From: a bacterium
GTDB taxonomy: Bacteria; Zhuqueibacterota; Zhuqueibacteria; Residuimicrobiales; Residuimicrobiaceae
DNA: 64,000 bases
Assembly (NCBI GenBank): GCA_029565685.1
Contig: JAKQNR010000022.1
Coordinates: 372,001-436,000, forward strand
Direction of reading: 5' to 3'
Shown: piece after piece, positions 1-7,861 of the stretch
Numbering within the stretch: the first letter of the stretch is position 1
Layout of the letters: each line of letters begins with the position of its first letter
Made by a program: the position numbers and the translations under genes
The notes under the pieces: model-generated
What the model saw: the letters and a program-made list of their open reading frames with translations, nothing else
What the model was told of the DNA's origin: nothing
The model's database searches: none

Positions 1-1326
1 TACTATGCGGTGGTGGCCTATGATCGCGGCTATGATCAAGATTTTTATGAGCGCGGCCTAAGCGATCGGCCCAATTTGCTCTCCATTTCGCCCACCGAGT
101 GCTCCTTCACCATTCAGACCGATGAGATCGGCCGGACCATTTCGTTTGATCCAAATTGCGTCGCTGCCATTCCGCAGGAGGCGGCCGCCGGTTACGTGGC
201 GCCCACGCCCGTTGCCGGCGTCGAACATATCAGCGGTTATGGCTCAGGACTCATCGATCTCAAAGTGGTGATTCCTTCCGCAGTTCAAACCGGTCACACC
301 TATCAACTCTCTTTTACCGATGACGGGTCTCTGCAAACTCTCAACGGAACGGACGAGGACTATTACACCGGCCTGACTCGGGGCATCCGTTTTATCGATC
401 TTACGGATTCCGATACGCTGCTGACCTCTGATATGGAGTTTTCCGCTGCTGCATTGGCGGATCGGCTCTTTGCAGGCCTGGCCATAGAGATCGCCAACTC
501 GAACGATATCTCGCTGACCCGGGCTGAATGGCTGAACAGCTCGACCAATCTGCAAGCGACTATGAACAGCTCAGGAGGCAAAGCGGTTCCGCGGGATTAT
601 GAGGTGCGCATTATGGATGTAGGGGCAGACACTTCCATGGGCAATATGGCGGTCACCAATTTTCAGATCTGGGATGTCACCGATTCCGCCCATCCTTTTC
701 GCGTCCGTTACCGCACTACGCTCAACCGGAACGAGCCGGATTCGCTTAAAAGCAAATTGAGCGCCGGGGACGACCTGTGGATTTATATTAAAAAGTCCGT
801 CTCCGCTACAGGGGAAGTAAGTTACACCCAGCGCGCGTGGCACCTGTTTGTGGTCATGCCGCCGGAGGCGCCTGTCGGCACGCAGCAGATCGTGCCGCAA
901 AAAGGCGCTGTGTTGCGTCTTACCACCAACAAGCCTTTCGATCGCCGGGATGTCTTTGAATTCACCATGGCCGGCAATGAAGTAAACGCTCAGGTCGCCC
1001 GCAACGAGTTGGACGACATCTGCGTAGTCCCGAATCCCTATATCGCCACCAGCACTCTGGAGCGCAAAATTATCAACCGGGATATCGGCAGAGGGGACCG
1101 GCGCATCGATTTCGTCCATCTGCCGGCTGAATGCACGATCAGCATTTATACCGTATCCGGTCGTCTGGTGCGGACTATCCATCATTCCTCCGCTATTGAT
1201 AAAGGGCGCGAAATCTGGGATTTGCGCACGAAAGATGGACTCGAAATTGCATCCGGATACTATTTTTATTACGTCGATGCGCCCGGTATCGGCGGCAAAA
1301 AAGGTAAATTTGCGGTCATCAAATGA
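1..1326 (+). CDS. Secreted protein with T9SS-like C-terminal sorting domain (5' end outside window)
   Basis: The reading frame is open from base 1, so the N-terminus lies outside the window; a GTG at base 10 is not the real start. The visible ~441 residues begin at the end of a fibronectin-III-like region (YYAVVAYDRGYDQDFYE) and end in a sorting-type domain: NPY near the domain start, a YTVSGRLVR strand, a GYYFYYVD strand and a basic GGKKGKFAVIK tail. This pattern fits type IX secretion cargo of FCB bacteria. It is a close paralogue of the next gene; both carry VPRDYEVRI followed by DVGADTSMGN and a matching FQIWDVTD block, so the pair looks like a tandem duplication. The middle region has no fold I recognise. 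Function is unknown; surface-exposed or secreted is inferred from the tail. Confidence 0.8.
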   Translation, partial: YYAVVAYDRGYDQDFYERGLSDRPNLLSISPTECSFTIQTDEIGRTISFDPNCVAAIPQEAAAGYVAPTPVAGVEHISGYGSGLIDLKVVIPSAVQTGHTYQLSFTDDGSLQTLNGTDEDYYTGLTRGIRFIDLTDSDTLLTSDMEFSAAALADRLFAGLAIEIANSNDISLTRAEWLNSSTNLQATMNSSGGKAVPRDYEVRIMDVGADTSMGNMAVTNFQIWDVTDSAHPFRVRYRTTLNRNEPDSLKSKLSAGDDLWIYIKKSVSATGEVSYTQRAWHLFVVMPPEAPVGTQQIVPQKGAVLRLTTNKPFDRRDVFEFTMAGNEVNAQVARNELDDICVVPNPYIATSTLERKIINRDIGRGDRRIDFVHLPAECTISIYTVSGRLVRTIHHSSAIDKGREIWDLRTKDGLEIASGYYFYYVDAPGIGGKKGKFAVIK

Positions 1327-1346
1327 ACCCGATGAAAGAATGATGC

Positions 1347-4300
1347 ATGCAACGAAAATCAATGCACAACTTCGTTTTACTTTTACTCCTTCTCAGCCGT
1401 ATCTTCGCTGCGGAAAAGGATGCTGATAAAAAATACAATTCATCGATGGAAAGCCTTTCGGGATATTCGAACAGCAGAGCCTACGCGCCATTATCAAAAC
1501 TCTCGGCCAAGGTGGGTTGGTCAAAATATATCCGATTTGCCAAGCACGACGGCAATCTGGTCGAAGCAGGTTTTATCAACCAAGGCCAGCTCGCCAACGG
1601 CTATCAAGGCGGCTTTTGCGGCATGAATTGGCCTAAGGGAGCGGATCAGCGACCCTATGGGTATGCCTTTGTCTATTATGTCGCCGGCGAGGTTAAGGAC
1701 AAATATGGCCGCACCATCCATATTGTCTCTGATCGTTTCAATCGTACCGGCTTGTTGGAAATCTCTCCGGATCAATCGCACCATTACCATTTTATGCCTC
1801 TGCCGCGTTACTATAACAACCACCACCCCAGTTCCGCGGACTGGGACATGGGCGGCATAAGCGAAGATGTGGGGGTGGATGGCTTGCCCGATACGCACGA
1901 CGTCGGCGAGGGGGACGGCGTTCTGCAGAGCGCAGAGGATTTCAATAAAAACGGCATTTTGGATTTAAGCATGCTCAATGAGGCCGAGTGGTCGGCCATG
2001 AGTCACCGTCGTGAAACCTGGCCTGCTGATTGGCCGCCGCAAAGCTATGCCGGCGACTGGCGCGTGCCCGGCGTCGATGATTTTAAACCAGGACCTTGCG
2101 CCGGCAAATGGAATGGCGAATATGGGTACTATGTGCGCGCTGATCAGGAATCCTATTACATCATGGATGATCACGAGAACGATGAATTCGAATATTATCC
2201 GGAAAACCTGCCGGGCACTACGGAACCGGACACGCGTGCCTGGCCCGATTCCCGCCGCGGATTAGGCGTTACGGTCAAGGTGCGCAACTACCAATGGAGC
2301 GCACGGTTAGCTGAAGATATTTTACTATCGCTGTATGATGTGACCAATTTCGGCAAACGCATTGACAAATCTGTCATCGGCATGTACTGTGACGTGGATG
2401 TCGGCAGCAACCAGTCAGGCAATAAATCCTCCTTTGATACGGAGGACGATATCACCTACGTATGGGACGGCCTGGAAACCTGGCGTACGGCCAAATTGGC
2501 GCCTACCGGCTATTTTGGCTATGCTTTTTTGGAGAGCCCGGGTTTGTCGGCCGACGCTAAAGATAATGACGAGGACGATATCATTGACGAATCGCAATAT
2601 GACAAGATCGACAACGACGGAGATTGGAAAACCTGGGTGGACCAAAACGGCAACGGCGTATCGGATAATGAAGATCTCAATTATAACGGCCTTTTGGATG
2701 CAGGCGAAGATGTCAACAACAACGGTCTGCTTGATTATGAACCTCTGCGCGACGATGTGGGTTCTGACGGCATCGGGCCCGACGATGATGATTACACCGG
2801 TCCGGACAGCAACGGCACCGAGGCGAACGGCACGCCTGACTGGGGTGAACCCAATTTTGATTACACGGATAACGATGAATCGGATCAGGTGGGTTTGACC
2901 TCCTGGTATCTCAAAGCAGTCAACAATCGCCAGGCCGACGATGAGTCCTTTTGGTACACCGAGCTGCAACCGGGAAATTTTTTCATCGAATCGGGTTTTG
3001 AAGCCGACATCTGCGTCACCTACGGCTGCGGCTTTGTGCCTTTAGAGACGGGGAAAGAGGGCACTCAACGCTACGCCATCGCCTGTCTGTTCGGCAACGA
3101 TATGGATGATATCTTTCGCAACAAGCGCACCATGCAAACCATTTACGACAATGATTATAACTTCACCAAACCGCCGCGCAAACCGGTGTTGGTCGCGGTT
3201 GCCGGCGATCACCGTGTCGTCCTTACGTGGGACAATCGTGCCGAGTTTTCCAAAGATCCGGTTTACGGCAATGACTTTGAGGGCTATAAAATCTATAAAA
3301 GCACAGATCCGACTTTTAGCGACATCAAAACCATACGCGATGCTTTTGATAATCCCCTGCTGTATGAAGCGCTGGCGCAATACGATTTGAAAGACGGCCT
3401 GGTCGGTCCGCATCCCATCACCATTGGCCGCGAAGGCGGAGCGGAATCCGACCTGGGCATCGGTTTTGCCATGGGCCAGGATACCGGTCTTCGTCATTTT
3501 TACGTGGATACGGCCGTAACCAACGGTCGCACGTATCACTATGCTGTGGTCTCCTATGACAAGGGATATGATACGGATTTTTATGAACGCAAATTATCGG
3601 ATCGGCTCGATCTGCAACCGGTTTCTCCCACCGAGTGCTCGGCCATCATTCAGATTAATGCACTGGGCAGCGTCATTTATGTGGATCAAAATTGCGCCAA
3701 AGTGATTCCCATGGAATCAGCGGCCGGATATGTCAAACCACAGCTCAAGAACGGTGTTCAACATGTCTCCGGTCATGGAACCGGCAGCGTAAAACTGAAC
3801 ATCCTCTCGCCCTATGAAGTCGAAAGCGGACACGTATATCGGTTGTCCTTTGTGGACGATCATTCACTTCATGATCTGAACGGCATGTGGGATTCATTGT
3901 TGACCGGTTTGACCTCCGGCGCTTGGTTTATCGATACGAGCAGCCACGACACGCTGCTGATTCCAACCGCCGATTATTCTGTCAAAGGGCTGGGCGATAA
4001 AATTTTCGATGGATTCGTGCTCAGCATTACTAACGATTCCACGATCTCTTTTAAAAACGCGCAGTGGATCAAGAGCAACACCAACCTGGTGGCGACCATG
4101 AACAGCATCAGCGGCAAAGCCGTGCCAAGGGATTACGAGGTGCGCATTCTGGATGTCGGCGCAGACACTTCCATGGGCAACAATGCCGTCACGAATTTTC
4201 AGATATGGGACGTGACCGATCCGGACAATCCGTTTCGCGTTCGTTACCGTACCAGCATCAATCGCGCGGAACCCGAGTCGTTGAAAACCAAATTGAGCAA

Positions 4301-4862
4301 CGGCGATGATTTCTGGATTTACGTCAAACCGGTGCTGCAAGCAAACGGACAGATTGTCTATCAGCAAAGAGCCTGGCATGTTTTTTTAAGCCTGCCGGCA
4401 AACGCGCCGGCGGATATGCAGCAAATAGTTCCGCAGGCCGGCGATATCTTGCGCCTGACCACCAGCAAACCATTTGATCGCCACGATGTATTCGAATTTA
4501 CTATGACCGGCAATACCATAGAACAAGCGACGGTGCAGCAGGATTTTAATGATATTTATGTTGTGCCTAATCCGTATGTCGCTGCCAGCAGTCTGGAACA
4601 AAAAATGATCAGCACCGACATGGGACGCGGCAACCGTCGGATCGATTTTGTAAACCTGCCGACGGAATGCACTATCTTTATTTTTACTGTTGCCGGAAGG
4701 CTTGTTCGTGAGATTCAGCATTCCGCTGCGGTAGATAAAGGACGTGAATCATGGGATTTACGCACCAGCGATGGTTTGGAAATCGCCTCCGGATATTATT
4801 TCTTTTATGTGGACACGCCCAGCAACGGCGGAAAAAAAGGCAAATTCGCGATCATAAAATAA
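1347..4862 (+). CDS. Large secreted protein with Ca-binding-like Asp/Asn repeats, FnIII and T9SS-like sorting domain
   Basis: This 1171-residue protein starts with a signal peptide (FVLLLLLLSRIFA); the ATG at 1362 is an alternative start. Two stretches rich in Asp, Asn and Gly, at about residues 172-215 and 405-515 (for example DQNGNGVSDNEDLNYNG and DVNNNGLLDYE), resemble dockerin or thrombospondin-type-3 calcium loops. A fibronectin-III-like domain follows near 608-720 (VLVAVAGDHRVVLTWDN, then GYKIYKSTD). The last ~90 residues form a sorting domain ending GGKKGKFAIIK. The C-terminal ~440 residues align with the truncated gene upstream. The PorV-like gene begins 12 bases after the stop, suggesting co-expression of cargo and export factor. 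No catalytic motif is visible; a structural or adhesive surface role is inferred. Confidence 0.85.
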   Translation: MQRKSMHNFVLLLLLLSRIFAAEKDADKKYNSSMESLSGYSNSRAYAPLSKLSAKVGWSKYIRFAKHDGNLVEAGFINQGQLANGYQGGFCGMNWPKGADQRPYGYAFVYYVAGEVKDKYGRTIHIVSDRFNRTGLLEISPDQSHHYHFMPLPRYYNNHHPSSADWDMGGISEDVGVDGLPDTHDVGEGDGVLQSAEDFNKNGILDLSMLNEAEWSAMSHRRETWPADWPPQSYAGDWRVPGVDDFKPGPCAGKWNGEYGYYVRADQESYYIMDDHENDEFEYYPENLPGTTEPDTRAWPDSRRGLGVTVKVRNYQWSARLAEDILLSLYDVTNFGKRIDKSVIGMYCDVDVGSNQSGNKSSFDTEDDITYVWDGLETWRTAKLAPTGYFGYAFLESPGLSADAKDNDEDDIIDESQYDKIDNDGDWKTWVDQNGNGVSDNEDLNYNGLLDAGEDVNNNGLLDYEPLRDDVGSDGIGPDDDDYTGPDSNGTEANGTPDWGEPNFDYTDNDESDQVGLTSWYLKAVNNRQADDESFWYTELQPGNFFIESGFEADICVTYGCGFVPLETGKEGTQRYAIACLFGNDMDDIFRNKRTMQTIYDNDYNFTKPPRKPVLVAVAGDHRVVLTWDNRAEFSKDPVYGNDFEGYKIYKSTDPTFSDIKTIRDAFDNPLLYEALAQYDLKDGLVGPHPITIGREGGAESDLGIGFAMGQDTGLRHFYVDTAVTNGRTYHYAVVSYDKGYDTDFYERKLSDRLDLQPVSPTECSAIIQINALGSVIYVDQNCAKVIPMESAAGYVKPQLKNGVQHVSGHGTGSVKLNILSPYEVESGHVYRLSFVDDHSLHDLNGMWDSLLTGLTSGAWFIDTSSHDTLLIPTADYSVKGLGDKIFDGFVLSITNDSTISFKNAQWIKSNTNLVATMNSISGKAVPRDYEVRILDVGADTSMGNNAVTNFQIWDVTDPDNPFRVRYRTSINRAEPESLKTKLSNGDDFWIYVKPVLQANGQIVYQQRAWHVFLSLPANAPADMQQIVPQAGDILRLTTSKPFDRHDVFEFTMTGNTIEQATVQQDFNDIYVVPNPYVAASSLEQKMISTDMGRGNRRIDFVNLPTECTIFIFTVAGRLVREIQHSAAVDKGRESWDLRTSDGLEIASGYYFFYVDTPSNGGKKGKFAIIK

Positions 4863-4874
4863 TTGAGGTTGATT

Positions 4875-5945
4875 ATGAACGCAGGTTCGATGAAGATGTA
4901 TTTCTGCACACTAATTGCAGGTCTTTTGCTGGCATGCACAACGCTGGCCTGGACGCAAACCGATAAGGAGGGGGGCGTCGAGTTTGTCGCCGACGTCTCC
5001 GGCGTCGGCACCGGCGCCGCGGCATTTTTAGAGATCGGCGTCGGCGCCCGCGCCATGGCCATGGGCGGGGCCTATACCTCAATAGCCAATGATGCTACTG
5101 CCTTGTATTGGAATCCAGCCGGCATCGCCTGGATGAACGGCGTGCAATGTGAACTGGCTCATAACGAGTGGTTGATTGATACCTATCATGACTTCGCCGG
5201 TGTAGTGATTCCTGTGCCAAGTTTGCGTTCAACCTTCGGCGTCAGTTACAGCAGCCTGGATTACGGCGATGAGCCGGTGCGCACGGTTGATCGGCCGGAA
5301 GGCACAGGAGAAATGTTTTCCGGACGCGACATCAGCGTGGCCCTGTCATATGCCATTGCCTTTACCGATCGCTTTTCATTCGGCGTCAGCGGAAAATACG
5401 TGGCGCAGCGCATCTGGAGCGAGACCGGCAGCGCCATGGCCGTGGATGTCGGCATCTTTTATAACACCGTTGTTAAGGGACTGCGATTGGGGGCGGCGGT
5501 AAACAACTTTGGCAATAAAATTGAAATGCGCGGTCGTCACATTCGCACCATCGTCGATCCTGATGAAAGTGTGGAAAATTATGATCGCGTGCCGGTGAAT
5601 TATAAAACCGGCGAATATTCTCTGCCTTTGCTTTTCCGCGTCGGCATTTCTTATGAACGCACCTTGGGCTCTTTGGGCAAAATTCTGGCGGCGATGGACG
5701 TCTGTCATCCCAGCTTTGCCACGGAGAGCATCTGCCTCGGCATGGAATACGGCTTTGCCAATATGTTCTATCTGCGCGGCGGTTTTGAAAACCTTTTCGA
5801 ACGCGATCATATCAACGGCTTGACCTGCGGCGGCGGCATCGATCTCTATCGCCGCGGCAGAATGGGCATTCGCATCGACTACTGCTGGGCGGATTGGGGC
5901 GTGCTGGAAAACGCCCAGCGGTTTTCCCTCGGCCTTGTGTTCTAG
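4875..5945 (+). CDS. PorV/PorQ-family outer-membrane beta-barrel protein
   Basis: This ~356-residue protein has a signal peptide (MYFCTLIAGLLLACTTLAW) and the family hallmark AAFLEIGVGARAMAMGGAY followed by ANDATALYWNPAG, then alternating amphipathic strands to a C-terminal aromatic-type end (FSLGLVF). I chose the ATG at 4875 because a GAGG lies about 6 bases upstream; a TTG at 4863 is a weaker alternative. PorV is an outer-membrane component of type IX secretion that helps deliver cargo carrying C-terminal sorting domains, and PorQ and other relatives share the fold. Position directly after two cargo-like proteins supports an export role, but which subfamily member this is cannot be settled by eye. 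Confidence 0.85.
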   Translation: MNAGSMKMYFCTLIAGLLLACTTLAWTQTDKEGGVEFVADVSGVGTGAAAFLEIGVGARAMAMGGAYTSIANDATALYWNPAGIAWMNGVQCELAHNEWLIDTYHDFAGVVIPVPSLRSTFGVSYSSLDYGDEPVRTVDRPEGTGEMFSGRDISVALSYAIAFTDRFSFGVSGKYVAQRIWSETGSAMAVDVGIFYNTVVKGLRLGAAVNNFGNKIEMRGRHIRTIVDPDESVENYDRVPVNYKTGEYSLPLLFRVGISYERTLGSLGKILAAMDVCHPSFATESICLGMEYGFANMFYLRGGFENLFERDHINGLTCGGGIDLYRRGRMGIRIDYCWADWGVLENAQRFSLGLVF

Positions 5946-5953
5946 GCCCTGTG

Positions 5954-7660
5954 ATGAAAAGATTCCTGTTTGGCCTCTGTCTGCTCTTTATTGCCTGCAG
6001 CAACCGGGAACAGGCTCAAGATCCCATTGTCGCTCAGATAGAGGATCAGCCCGTTTATGCTTCGACCTTTTCACGGGCTATGATGGATCGTCTGCGGTTC
6101 AGCCCTGTAGAGGTTCAGGATACGCCGGAACTGCGCAGGCAGGTCATTGACGATATCGCCTGTCGCCGCCGTTGCGCTGCGAAAGCGCTGCAGGCCGGTT
6201 TGCAGCGTCGTGCGGAATTTTGCAAAGCCATGGCTGCCGAATCGACCGTGGTGATCCTTCACGGCCTCTGGCAAGAGGAGATCGGCCGTACTGCAAGTCC
6301 GGAAACCATTCCCGAGGAACAGGTGCAGGACGCCTTTCGCAAAATGTCGATGAAATGGCATGTTCGCCATCTGTTCGCCGATCACAAGCGCGAGATCGAT
6401 TCTCTCTACGCCCGGCTCAGTTCCGGGGATTCGTTCGATGCATTGGCCCGCAGCGGCATCAAAGACTCCACCCTGCAATCGAGCGCCGGAGATCTCGGAG
6501 TTCTCTCCTGGGGCGATCTGGATGACCTTCGCCTCGAAGAGGCGGTCTTTAATCTTTCCGTCGGCAGCTATTCAAAGCCTGTTGAATCAAAATATGGTTG
6601 GCATATCCTCTATCTGCAAAATCTCACCTATCATCCATTGCTGACCGAGCAGGAGTACCTGGTCAAAAGGCCATCCATCCGCAACCAGCTTTGGCGACGC
6701 CGCCTCAACCAGGCAAGCGATGAGCGCATTCAGGCGCTGATGCGGTCAAAGAACGTTCGCATGAACGTGCCGCTTATCATCGAGCTGGAAAAAGCGCAAC
6801 GACGGTTGAAAAATAACGGACTGCTGTCGTTCCAGGACATCACCCAGGTGGCGGATCTTCCTTTGCAGACGTTGTTGCAGGAGCGCCAGAGTGCGAGACT
6901 GGCGGTCTATGACGGCGGCCAATGGACGGTCGCTGACTTTAGCCGTCACCTTCACACCGTTTCGCCGGAGATCCTGCAACGAAGTTTGTACCGTGCGGTG
7001 GCGGTGAGTTTGCGCAACTATTTCCTGCTCAAAATAGCAAGCGAAAAAGGCATCGATCGTCTGCCCATGGTCCGCAGAGAGATCGACGACAAGCGGCAGC
7101 ATTTGCTCTCTGCCTCTTACCTGGCTGCTTATGCGGACACCTGCTCGCTGGATGAAACGGATGAAATGAGATACTATCAGAAGCATAAGCACAGGTTTCT
7201 GGCGGATCGAGAGATGTCTGTTTTTGAGATTTTGCTGGCGTCTGAAAAAGAGGCGTATCGCCTTAGGGCGATGATCAACAATGAAAAAGAGTTTCGCGAC
7301 CTGGCCAGACGATACACCCTTCGGCCCGGTCTGCGCGAAAGTGAAGGTTATCTCGGTCTCTTAAAAAGGTCGGATTACGGAGAGATCAGCCTGGCCGCTT
7401 TTCAGCAGAAACCTGGCGCCGTTCGCGGTCCAGTGGTTAAAACAAAAGATGGTTATTCACTGATAATGGTAGCCGACAGCCGCGATCTGTATATTCCGTT
7501 TGAACAGGCGAGAAAAACCATACAGCAGAATCTGCAGCAGGAAAAAAGAGCATGGGCCTGGCAAAAATTGCTCCATGAGGTTTCGCTGGAAAGCCATGTC
7601 GTGCTGAAACCAGCGCTGTACGAAGCCGTTCTATCGCCTGACAGCGGGAAAGCACTTTGA
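5954..7660 (+). CDS. Parvulin-type (PpiC/SurA-like) peptidyl-prolyl isomerase lipoprotein
   Basis: The 568-residue product starts MKRFLFGLCLLFIACSN, a lipoprotein signal with a lipobox ending at Cys18. A first rotamase domain is recognisable at about residues 132-230 (WHVRHLF, then GDLGVLSWGDL and ESKYGWHILYLQN). A second, more divergent one lies near 418-510 (MSVFEILLASEKEAYRL, then SEGYLGLLKRSDYGE). Between them is a helical chaperone-like segment. The layout resembles SurA/PrsA foldases that handle unfolded outer-membrane or secreted proteins in the periplasm. It begins 8 bases after the PorV-like gene, so it probably assists barrel or cargo folding for the same module. The ATG at 5954 is preferred over upstream in-frame TTG/GTG codons because it gives the lipoprotein signal directly. 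Confidence 0.85.
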   Translation: MKRFLFGLCLLFIACSNREQAQDPIVAQIEDQPVYASTFSRAMMDRLRFSPVEVQDTPELRRQVIDDIACRRRCAAKALQAGLQRRAEFCKAMAAESTVVILHGLWQEEIGRTASPETIPEEQVQDAFRKMSMKWHVRHLFADHKREIDSLYARLSSGDSFDALARSGIKDSTLQSSAGDLGVLSWGDLDDLRLEEAVFNLSVGSYSKPVESKYGWHILYLQNLTYHPLLTEQEYLVKRPSIRNQLWRRRLNQASDERIQALMRSKNVRMNVPLIIELEKAQRRLKNNGLLSFQDITQVADLPLQTLLQERQSARLAVYDGGQWTVADFSRHLHTVSPEILQRSLYRAVAVSLRNYFLLKIASEKGIDRLPMVRREIDDKRQHLLSASYLAAYADTCSLDETDEMRYYQKHKHRFLADREMSVFEILLASEKEAYRLRAMINNEKEFRDLARRYTLRPGLRESEGYLGLLKRSDYGEISLAAFQQKPGAVRGPVVKTKDGYSLIMVADSRDLYIPFEQARKTIQQNLQQEKRAWAWQKLLHEVSLESHVVLKPALYEAVLSPDSGKAL

Positions 7661-7861
7661 GAGAACGCCGTGTTGGCCGCAAAGCGCTGGTCATCGGGTG
7701 AACCCTTGAGCGGCGATCTGTCTGTTTGGGCCGGCGTGGGCAGAGAGCAAAGAGGGCTTTGACCGGCCACAGGCGCCTCAGGCGGGGCAACGGTCTTAGG
7801 CCTGCTGAATTCCTCAATCGGATCGGCCATGGCCGATGGGTTCTTCGAATGGAGAGTGCTT
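7661..7861. other. Intergenic spacer with 16-bp perfect palindrome
   Basis: This ~200-base stretch separates the secretion module from the long catabolic run. I see no convincing gene in it. Its most structured element is a perfect palindrome at 7822-7837, described separately. A ribosome-binding-like GGAGAG sits just before the downstream ATG at 7862. If the downstream genes have their own promoter, it should lie here, but no good -35/-10 pair is obvious. Confidence 0.5.
7822..7837. promoter_or_regulatory. Perfect palindrome, possible operator
   Basis: The sequence ATCGGCCATGGCCGAT reads identically on both strands (two 8-base arms, no spacer). It ends 24 bases before the ATG at 7862, a typical place for a repressor site. 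About one such palindrome is expected by chance in a window of this size, so only its position supports function. Confidence 0.3.

Noticed and set aside
571..1362. Minus-strand open frame (~263 codons) opposite the first secreted protein
   Set aside because: It is a shadow of a conserved sorting-domain protein that is duplicated in the next gene.
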